Source: Wolbachia endosymbiont of Cylisticus convexus
Lineage (GTDB): Bacteria; Pseudomonadota; Alphaproteobacteria; Rickettsiales; Anaplasmataceae
Assembly (NCBI RefSeq): GCF_003344345.1
Contig: NZ_QPIP01000068.1
Location: 1 to 13,402, forward strand
DNA length: 13,402 bases
Reading direction: 5' to 3'
Shown here: positions 7,800-13,402 of the stretch, in pieces
How positions within the stretch are numbered: position 1 is the first letter of the stretch
How the letters are laid out: each line of letters begins with the position of its first letter
Translations under genes and position numbers: made by a program
The notes under the pieces: model-generated
Databases searched by the model: none
What the model saw: only the letters and a program-made list of their open reading frames with translations
Told to the model about the DNA's origin: nothing

Positions 7800-7848
7800 G
7801 ATTCTAATCAAAGTAAATGTGTATAGGTATTACAGGCTTAGAAAAATC

Positions 7849-7862
7849 TTAAGTAAATGGTG
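7849..7862 (+). repeat. Right arm of inverted repeat flanking the virB2 array
   Basis: TTAAGTAAATGGTG is the perfect reverse complement of 6515-6528. It is followed by the same TTCTT loop sequence seen in the copy 2/3 hairpin, but then, instead of the matching arm, by AAAGGAGCGCCAT. That lets ATGGTGC pair with GCGCCAT as a different 7-bp hairpin. Confidence 0.75.
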
Positions 7863-7882
7863 CTTCTTAAAGGAGCGCCATC

Positions 7883-8206
7883 ACTGTACGAACTTGTGAT
7901 TTAAGCCACCATTAAGGTGTTATTCGAGTAATCTCTCTCTTGTCATCCCAATGCCCTCTTTCTTGTCATTCAAGTAGCTGACACTGATTCCTTTATGATG
8001 GTGTCATCCAAGTAGCTGACACTGGTTACTTTATGATGGTGTCATCCCAGTGCTTGACACTGGGATCCAGCTTTTTCATAATCATCAAAACGTTGTATTT
8101 TAACATAAAACGGCTACTTTTACGCTTACCAACTTAATAAAATTCCTGGATGCCAGTGTCTGGGCACTGGCATGACATCTTCCTACAGATAATGCTCGTA
8201 CAGCTG
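7883..8206. repeat. Composite palindromic repeat block
   Basis: ACTGTACGAAC at 7883 and GCTCGTACAGCTG near 8194 form imperfect outer inverted arms similar to those at 4645-4842. Inside are a partial GTCATCCCA arm (7942), a 38-bp tandem duplication (7965-8040), and two perfect hairpins. The first is ATCCCAGTG/CACTGGGAT (8044-8052 with 8058-8066); the second is ATGCCAGTG/CACTGGCAT (8150-8158 with 8165-8173). Confidence 0.75.
7965..8040. repeat. 38-bp direct tandem duplication
   Basis: Two head-to-tail copies (7965-8002 and 8003-8040) each contain CAAGTAGCTGACACTG and end TTTATGATGGT, with three base differences. A third copy begins at 8041 but turns into the ATCCCAGTG hairpin. There are no unique spacers, so it is not a CRISPR. 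Confidence 0.8.
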
Positions 8207-8557
8207 TGCATTACATGCTGCTTTCTTAGTCACAAGTATTAAGAAATTTACTAAATAGAAAAAAGGCAAAAGAATCCCCGTATAGCGAGTTTTGACCCTA
8301 TAATAATTTAAATTGGCATTGTAATAATGTGCTAACGCTTATTTTAAGCGCGATTTGGCTGAATGTAGAAAAAATAAAAAGACATGCAGCCGCTATAATT
8401 TTTTGTAATTTGCCAATAAATACCTGAGTTTTTTACTGAATTTTGTCGTTGAGACCGCGCGTATCAAAAACAAGGATGAATACTCTTATTGGTATGATAA
8501 GGGAAATGGCGGAGTTTGTAAAGGAGTTTTATGGGTTTAAAGTCTACATAAAAATCG

Positions 8558-8586
8558 TTTACAATCGACGTTCGATATGATAAGTT
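8558..8586 (+). promoter_or_regulatory. Possible promoter of tRNA-Asn
   Basis: TTTACA (8558-8563) and TAAGTT (8581-8586) are 17 bases apart. The start point would fall a few bases before the tRNA 5' end, as expected for a short-leader tRNA transcript. The -10 is a weak match. Confidence 0.35.
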
Positions 8587-8599
8587 GAAAAAGGTTTAT

Positions 8600-8671
8600 T
8601 CCTCGGTAGCTCAGTGGTAGAGCAGTTGGCTGTTAACCAATTGGTCGCTGGTTCGAATCCGGCCCGGGGAG
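8600..8671 (+). tRNA. tRNA-Asn (anticodon GUU)
   Basis: A complete 72-base cloverleaf. The acceptor stem TCCTCGG pairs with CCGGGGA (one G-U), the discriminator base is G, and the D-arm contains AGCTCAGTGGTAGAGC. The anticodon stem GTTGG/CCAAT holds loop CTGTTAA, giving anticodon GTT. The T-arm is GCTGG TTCGAAT CCGGC. CCA is not encoded, so it must be added by the CCA-adding enzyme. It reads asparagine codons AAC and AAU. It converges on the leucine-rich repeat gene, 35 bases away. Confidence 0.97.
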
Positions 8672-8706
8672 CGTTGATTTCTGTTGCAATATATATTTAC
8701 AGCCCA

Positions 8707-9447
8707 CTATTCTCTTCTGTCACTTATTTTCTTACTATTAAAATGCAAAGATGTCTGCGCATCACTTAGCCTACTCTCTGGCTCCCCTCCTATTTTTCTT
8801 TTATTACACTTCCTTTTTAATTCAGGCAGAACATTTTTAGGCAACGTGCTATCAATACTGCAATAATTGAAAATAAGTGAAGTAAGACGTACCAAATTTC
8901 CATTAGCTAGAGTCTTTGCACCTTTGTAATGAATGCTGTTATCATATACTTTAAGTGTAACAAGATCTTGGAGATTTCCACTCGCTAAAGCCTTTGCACC
9001 TTTGTCACTAATTTCATTCCATCCTAAACTCAGTAAAGTAAGTTTTTTAAGATTTCCACTTGCTAAAGCTTTTGCACCTCTATCGCCAATTTTATTATCA
9101 TATAATTTAAGCTCAGTAAGGCTTGTAAGATTGCCACTCGCTAAAACCTCTGCACCTTCATCATCGATTCCGTTTCCTCCTAAATCAAGTGAAGTAAGAT
9201 TTGTAAGATTCCCGCTTACTAAAACCTTTGCACCTTCTGTACCAATACAACAGCAATTCAGATCAAGTGAAGTAAGATGTGAAAGCTTAGCTAGTTCTTT
9301 TATAACTTCATAATTAATGCTTGAACATCGTAAAATAAGCTTTGTAATGTGTGTATTGTGTTTTAAAAAGTTTACGAATTTGTTTATATTAATTATAGTG
9401 CTTGATGTTGCTAAAATATTAGCTTTTACATATTGGGTAAAACTCAT
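8707..9447 (-). CDS. Leucine-rich repeat protein, candidate effector
   Basis: A 246-residue protein without an obvious signal peptide or membrane segment. From about residue 57 to 190 it contains five near-identical repeats of about 26 residues with the pattern LTSLDLxxNxIxDxGAKxLASGNLxx; less regular repeats precede (ITKLILRCSSI, residue 34) and follow (LTSLIFNYCSI, residue 188). This is the ribonuclease-inhibitor-like or internalin-like fold that forms a curved binding surface, usually for proteins. The tail from residue 205 is basic and polar (LKRKCNKRKIGGEPE, then FNSKKISDRRE). Such eukaryotic-type repeat proteins in Wolbachia are commonly suspected of acting on host proteins; that is inference, and nothing here shows secretion. 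The repeats are also repeated at DNA level, so repeat number could vary between strains. It stands alone, convergent with tRNA-Asn; the start ATG 9447 has only a weak ribosome site. Confidence 0.88.
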   Translation of the reverse strand: MSFTQYVKANILATSSTIININKFVNFLKHNTHITKLILRCSSINYEVIKELAKLSHLTSLDLNCCCIGTEGAKVLVSGNLTNLTSLDLGGNGIDDEGAEVLASGNLTSLTELKLYDNKIGDRGAKALASGNLKKLTLLSLGWNEISDKGAKALASGNLQDLVTLKVYDNSIHYKGAKTLANGNLVRLTSLIFNYCSIDSTLPKNVLPELKRKCNKRKIGGEPESRLSDAQTSLHFNSKKISDRRE

Positions 9448-9600
9448 TTGACTTTCTTATTAAAAGTAGGAAGTGTTTTAGTAAAAACTTCAGCAACTGT
9501 CAATCACTTTAATAAAATATTTTATGAAAAACCTCATATACCATTGCCTCTAAGTAGCTTTTTCTATCTCCTACTTTAACGCAAAAGTTGTGAGGAGAGT

Positions 9601-9630
9601 TTGTTTTTGGTATCATATTAAATCTATAAA
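9601..9630 (+). promoter_or_regulatory. Possible gpmI promoter
   Basis: TTGTTT (9601-9606) and TATAAA (9625-9630), 18 bases apart, lie 13 bases before the gpmI start. This leaves a very short leader and no Shine-Dalgarno sequence. The match is modest. Confidence 0.3.
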
Positions 9631-9643
9631 ATTCTAGTATTAT

Positions 9644-11277
9644 ATGAACTTTAAATCAGTTGTTTTATGCATACTAGATGGCTGGGGGAATGGAATAGAA
9701 AGCAGTAAATACAATGCTATCAGCAATGCAAATCCACCCTGTTGGCAATATATTAGCTCTAATTACCCAAAATGCAGTCTATCCACTTGTGGAACTGATG
9801 TTGGATTACCAGAAGGCCAAATAGGCAATTCAGAAGTTGGCCATATGAATATTGGCAGTGGTAGAGTGGTAATGCAAAGCCTTCAGCGCATTAATCAAGA
9901 AATCGAAACGATAGAAAATAATGCAAATTTACAAAGTTTTGCTGGCAATCTAAAAAGTAAGAATGGCGTATGCCACATAATCGGATTAGTGTCAGATGGC
10001 GGTGTTCATTCACATCAAAAGCATATTGGAGCTTTAGCAAATAAAATATCACAGCGCGGAATTAAAGTAGTAATACATGCATTTTTAGATGGCAGAGACA
10101 CATTACCAAATTCAGGAAAAAAATGCATTCAAGAATTTGCAGAGAGTATAAAGGACAATGACATAAGAATTGCCACTGTCTCTGGGCGTTATTATGCTAT
10201 GGACCGTGATAATAGGTGGGAAAGAACAATTGAGGCTTATGAGGCTATCACATTTGCAAAGGCACCTCGCCACGATGATGCAGTATCGCTTATTGATGAA
10301 AATTATCAAAATAATATAACTGATGAGTTTATCAGGCCTGCAGTAATAGGTGATTATCAAGGTATACAAGCAGAAGATGGATTGCTGTTGGCTAACTTTC
10401 GTGCTGATCGAATGATACAATTGGCAAGTATTTTGCTTAACAAAACGGACTATATAAAATCCTCTGTCATCCCAGTGCTTGACACTGGGATCCAGAAAGA
10501 AGAAAATATATGGATTCCAGCGTCACGCGCTGGAATGACACCAAACAGCGCTGCTAATCTTTCATTAAAACAATGGTCATGCGAGAAATTCACTGAAGTG
10601 GCAAAATTCTCTTCAATTTTAAGCATGATGCAATACAAAGCAGACTTAAAAATTCCTTATCTTTTTCCTCCTGAATCTTTCGCTAACACTTTAGGACAGA
10701 TAATAGAAGATAATAAATTACGGCAACTGCGCATTGCTGAAACTGAGAAATACGCGCATGTAACTTTCTTTTTAATTGCGGGAGAGAAGAACCTTTTTTC
10801 GGTGAAGAAAGAATACTAATTCCTTCACCAAAAGTTAAAACTTATGATCTGCAGCCCGAAATGTCAGCCTTTGAGCTCACAGAGAAGCTTGTAGAAAAAA
10901 TTCATTCCCAAGAATTTGCACTGATAGTTGTAAACTACGCTAACCCTGATATGGTGGGACACACAGGTAACATAAAAGCAGCTGAGCTAGCTGTGCTAGC
11001 TGTAGACGATTGCCTTGCGAGAGTGCTGAGTGCTGCTGAAGAAGTGGGTAATACTGCACTCATTGTTACGGCAGACCATGGTAATGTGGAATGTATGTTC
11101 GATGAAGAAAACAACACACCTCATACAGCACACACTCTAAATAAAGTTCCATTCGTTGTATCTTGCGAAAATCTAAAATTAAGAGATGGAAGACTATCTG
11201 ATATTGCCCCTACTATTTTACAGCTACTTGGACTCAAAAAGCCAAATGAAATGACAGGTAGTTCGTTGATTGTATAA
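9644..11277 (+). pseudogene. gpmI: 2,3-bisphosphoglycerate-independent phosphoglycerate mutase, frameshifted
   Basis: GpmI interconverts 3- and 2-phosphoglycerate in glycolysis and gluconeogenesis using two metal ions and a phosphoserine. The first part (9644-10819) holds LDGWG with metal ligand Asp12, [14 protein letters not shown] with catalytic Ser63, [38 protein letters not shown] and NFRADR. The second part, in the +1 frame through 11277, holds [21 protein letters not shown] and PHTAHT, the remaining metal ligands. Both parts are well kept, but one T is missing in the run at 10769-10773. With six T the reading would pass [23 protein letters not shown] into the second part, giving about 544 residues; with five it ends at 10819, losing half the metal site. 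A palindromic element adds 25 residues (275-299). Either the gene is newly dead, or the lost T is a sequencing error or is rescued by slippage; the intact motifs favour a very recent event or an error. Confidence 0.9.
10466..10539 (+). repeat. Wolbachia palindromic element inside gpmI
   Basis: A 74-bp element from GTCATCCCAG to CTGGAATGAC. The hairpins are ATCCCAGTG/CACTGGGAT and ATTCCAGCG/CGCTGGAAT. It encodes residues 275-299 ([10 protein letters not shown]...[10 protein letters not shown]), nearly the same peptide, orientation and frame as the element in carB. It lies about 18 residues after the NFRADR substrate motif. The following [17 protein letters not shown] may also be extra compared with the family. 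Confidence 0.88.
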
Positions 11278-11390
11278 TTTTTCGCATTATTCTCTAACTG
11301 GATCTGCACAGCTGTTGTAGTTTGAAATATCGTAAAGGTGTCATTCAAGTAGCTTCTTATGTGTCATCCCAGTGCCCAAGCAACAAGGAC

Positions 11391-11498
11391 AACATTGCAA
11401 ATTTAGAGTTCAAAAGAGTTATTCCTCGAGAACTATTGCGTCAGAAAGCTGGCGCTGAATTTGTATATAATGTTGATCTTGGAGGTTTTTATGAATAA
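11391..11498 (+). pseudogene. Tail of a lost gene upstream of radC
   Basis: A 35-codon open stretch (NIANLEFKRVIPRELLRQKA... ending DLGGFYE) closes with TAA at 11496-11498. It overlaps the radC start as ATGAATAA, the usual form of a translationally coupled gene pair. Its codons look protein-like, but nothing recognisable precedes it: the frame runs back into repeat-type DNA (GTCATTCAAGTAGC, GTGTCATCCCAGTGCCC at 11339-11377). I therefore read it as the last part of a gene whose body was removed next to a palindromic repeat. The family is not recognised. Confidence 0.5.
11481..11485 (+). promoter_or_regulatory. Ribosome binding site of radC
   Basis: GGAGG five bases before ATG 11491. This decides the start at MNNSENK; the in-frame upstream ATGs at 11461-11470 have no such site. 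Confidence 0.8.
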
Positions 11499-12165
11499 TA
11501 GTGAGAATAAAAGAAAAGAAAAATTAGAAACTAGAATTTTATCAAGCAAAGACAGGTCTCTGCTTGATCATGAGCTATTGGAACTTATACTGTATTCTGT
11601 ATGCGAAAAAGGAGAAAGCAGAAATGTTGCAGAGAAACTAATAGCGCTGTTCAATAGTGTGGGAAAAGTAATTAGTGCTGATCTTTATGAGCTAAAAAGC
11701 GTTGTAGGAATGAATGATGCATCTGTAGCAAGTATTCAATGTGTGAGAGAAATTATAAAAAGGATACTGAAAGGCAAATTAGAAGAGTTATCAATTATGG
11801 ATAATAGAGAAAAGCTAATAGAGTACTTGAAGGCAACAATAGGGCAGTTCAGAAAAGAAGGCTTACGAGTGATATACTTGGATCCAGGTAACCGTTTGGT
11901 GCACGAGTATGTTCAAGACACCGGAACTGTAAACAAAACACCTTTTTACATAAGAGAAATAGTCAAAAGGGGATTATTGGTCGAAGCAATGTCTGCTATA
12001 GTAGCACATAATCATCCGAGCGGAGACCAAGAACCATCTGAGGAAGATGAAAAGAATACACGGAAATTAGAGTTGGCATGTGATAATGTAGGAATCAAAT
12101 TAATGGATCATGTAATAATAACAGAAAAAAGTCACTTTAGTTTTTATGATAATGGCTTAATGTGA
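11491..12165 (+). CDS. radC: RadC-family JAB/MPN protein
   Basis: A 224-residue protein of the RadC (DUF2466) family, the same length as E. coli RadC (222). The N-terminal half (about 20-95) is helical with helix-hairpin-helix character (LYELKSVVGMNDASVASI). The C-terminal half is a JAB1/MPN metalloprotease-like domain with the intact motif AHNHPSGDQEPSEED: His173 and His175 with Asp186 would bind the metal. The name suggests DNA repair, but the biochemical role of the family is doubtful; members often travel with phages and other mobile DNA, and prophage WO of Wolbachia carries them. The start is fixed by GGAGG at 11481 and overlaps the stop of a truncated upstream frame, which suggests it was once a downstream gene of an operon. 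A terminator follows. Confidence 0.92.
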   Translation: MNNSENKRKEKLETRILSSKDRSLLDHELLELILYSVCEKGESRNVAEKLIALFNSVGKVISADLYELKSVVGMNDASVASIQCVREIIKRILKGKLEELSIMDNREKLIEYLKATIGQFRKEGLRVIYLDPGNRLVHEYVQDTGTVNKTPFYIREIVKRGLLVEAMSAIVAHNHPSGDQEPSEEDEKNTRKLELACDNVGIKLMDHVIITEKSHFSFYDNGLM

Positions 12166-12181
12166 TACTAGAATTGAAATG

Positions 12182-12205
12182 GGGTGGTTTCACTTCACCC
12201 TTTTT
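12182..12205 (+). terminator. Rho-independent terminator after radC
   Basis: GGGTGG (12182-12187), a 7-base loop, TCACCC (12195-12200, one G-U pair), then five T. It lies 16 bases after the radC stop on the same strand. Confidence 0.75.
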
Positions 12206-12284
12206 CAAACCTTTGTTTAACTCTCTGTGGAAAAGAAAATTGTTTCAGTTTTCATGAGAATGGGTTACTGTAACGGTAAAGGCA

Positions 12285-13224
12285 ATGGAGTTTTTATCAT
12301 ATAGTTCTGAGCAGCTCAAGCAATACTTTTTTAGCACTAAGCAATGAAGAAAAAATTACTAACTATAGAAGGTTGCTGAAAGAAGCAAAAATTTTACTTA
12401 AAAAAGAAAGTAGTGATATAAATCAGCTTAAAAAGCTAAGTAATGCAGCCGTTGCTATAGAAGAAACTACTGAGCAAGAATTACTGAAGGAATTTAATGA
12501 TGACCATCCACTGCGAGAAGTGAATGTTATAGTCTATCCTAAAAAAGATGGTAGTGAAGTAAATTACTTATTCAGCTTGAGCGATTCATCAGAATTGTAT
12601 GATGTGAAGGAAGATAGAGAAAAAGCGTTGTACCAGGCAATAAAATCAAGTGATATTGAGATAATAAAGCATTTGCTAATAATTGTGTTATCTGATAACG
12701 CTAAAAAGGTACGCAAGCTAAACTCAGATTACTTAAAAGAGCTAGAAACATTTCTATCAAAAGGCTACAAAGAACTGGAAAAAAATCTTTCAAAAGATAT
12801 GAAAAATTACCTTGAGAAGAAGATAAGGTTTGTCAGCTTTTTATGCGATTTTAAATATCAAGAAAATCCAATAGAGTCATTTGCATCCCAAGCAGATGTT
12901 GATTATCAAATAGATAAATTTTTACTTTCTTTGATTGCGGAAAATACCAAAGAGAAAGAGCTATTAAGTAAAATAAACGAAATGATGGAACTTTTAGAAA
13001 AGCATGAAAGATTTGATGAATTAGAATACAAAGTGAGGAGACTAAAATCAGAGCTTGAGGGAGGAAAAAGTAAGTACTTAGCAGAAATTATGGGAGCAAG
13101 CATCAAAGAACGAGAAAGGGAGATGAGGGAAATTGAGGAAAAATATATACGGCCGCGTAATTTAATAAATGAAAGGAATGATTTATTAAAGCAGACATTA
13201 GCTTTTAAAAGGTACATACATTAA
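12285..13224 (+). CDS. Uncharacterised helical/coiled-coil protein, apparent frameshift near start
   Basis: I do not recognise this protein. The long frame (reading from 12280; first usable start in that frame TTG 12373) encodes 283 residues, mostly charged and helical. EKALYQAIKSSDIEIIKHLL resembles a single ankyrin-type repeat, and the last 80 residues (about 200-280) look like a coiled coil (INEMMELLEKHERFDELEYK, REREMREIEEKY). There is no signal peptide or membrane segment. A better start exists out of frame: ATG 12285 reads MEFLSYSSEQLKQYFF. Removing one T from the six-T run at 12327-12332 would join it as QLKQYFLALSNEEKITNYRR, giving about 312 residues. So either one T was gained (or is a sequencing error) and the gene is damaged, or translation starts at the TTG. 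It follows the radC terminator and ends two bases before a convergent fragment. Confidence 0.75.
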
Positions 13225-13226
13225 CT

Positions 13227-13402
13227 TTAAGTTTTAATCTTATTGTTTTCCCTACCGAAGGTTATCTCACCTTGAGGCAAAGGAAAGGCTAGAATAGTCG
13301 CGTATGCTAGCACACCAAGTGCGATATGAAAGCCTACCAAAATACTGAAAAAGGGCCTTGGACCAAATGTAGATCAAATAATTGCCAAAGCATGTATAAA
13401 TA
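13227..13402 (-). pseudogene. C-terminal part of a probable MFS-type transporter, in-frame stop
   Basis: Read on the minus strand from the window edge, the frame gives FIHALAII, a TGA (13374-13376), then STFGPRPFFSILVGFHIALG and LAYATILAFPLPQGEITFGRE, ending at TAA 13227-13229. A FGPRPFF turn followed by a hydrophobic helix and a polar tail looks like the last membrane segment of a major facilitator superfamily transporter. The hydrophobic text continues on both sides of the TGA, so the stop probably breaks a once continuous gene. Most of it lies beyond the window; the family call is tentative. Confidence 0.45.

Larger units (their letters stand above)
7800..8599. other. Gene-free, repeat-rich region
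   Basis: 800 bases with no confident gene. In order it holds the homologous end of the third pilin unit (to 7862), a composite palindromic repeat block (7883-8206), and an AT-rich stretch (about 8250-8460) in which I see no coding sequence. A short open frame of 34 codons follows (8476-8580, starting MNTLIGMIREMAEF), overlapped by another open frame (ETARIKNKDEYSYW..., ending at about 8539). Neither belongs to a family I recognise; they may be gene remnants. A possible tRNA promoter closes the region. Confidence 0.55.

Noticed and set aside
8933..9313. Plus-strand repetitive open frame opposite the leucine-rich repeat gene
   Set aside because: Its repeats (LPLAKAFAPLS type) are the antisense of the LASGNL repeats; no independent evidence for coding.
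10450..10638. Antisense open frame over the gpmI palindromic element
   Set aside because: It is open only because the element is palindromic and lacks stops on both strands; it lies inside gpmI and has no start signal.

Overview
The window looks like part of a Wolbachia chromosome (Rickettsiales, Alphaproteobacteria). The reasons are AT-rich DNA, short GTCATCCCAG-type palindromic elements both between and inside genes, tandem VirB2 pilin genes of the Rickettsiales type IV secretion kind, a decayed IS630 element, a eukaryotic-like leucine-rich repeat protein and a RadC gene of the sort carried by prophage WO. Identification rests on reading motifs, not on a database search.

Layout. Positions 1-893 (minus strand): an IS630 transposase remnant abuts the first 52 codons of a diacylglycerol kinase gene (dgkA); both are broken. 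Positions 1201-4506 (minus): carB, large subunit of carbamoyl-phosphate synthase, with a palindromic element inserted in frame. Positions 4507-4880: gene-free, with a composite palindromic repeat. Positions 4881-6447 (minus): a closely coupled pair, a YihY/BrkB-family membrane protein followed by a short-chain dehydrogenase. Positions 6583-7826 (plus): three tandem virB2 pilin paralogues with a constant membrane core and variable ends. Positions 7800-8599: gene-free and repeat-rich. Positions 8600-8671: tRNA-Asn(GUU). Positions 8707-9447 (minus): leucine-rich repeat protein. Positions 9644-11277 (plus): gpmI, carrying a second in-frame palindromic element and a one-base frameshift. Positions 11391-12165: the tail of a lost gene overlapping the start of a radC-like gene, then a terminator. 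Positions 12285-13224 (plus): an uncharacterised helical protein with an apparent one-base frameshift near its start. Positions 13227-13402 (minus): the end of a probable membrane transporter with an in-frame stop.

How it fits together. Core metabolism (carbamoyl phosphate for pyrimidines and arginine; phosphoglycerate mutase), a surface secretion apparatus (VirB2) and accessory genes of mobile-element type are mixed, as is usual for Wolbachia. The most interesting part is the pilin array. The membrane core is the same in all three proteins, while the mature N-terminus and the cysteine-containing C-terminus differ. Each unit boundary carries a perfect hairpin, and 14-bp perfect inverted repeats bracket the whole array, which suggests how the cluster was amplified. 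The second theme is palindromic elements that became protein: carB and gpmI carry the same element in the same orientation and the same frame, giving nearly the same peptide.
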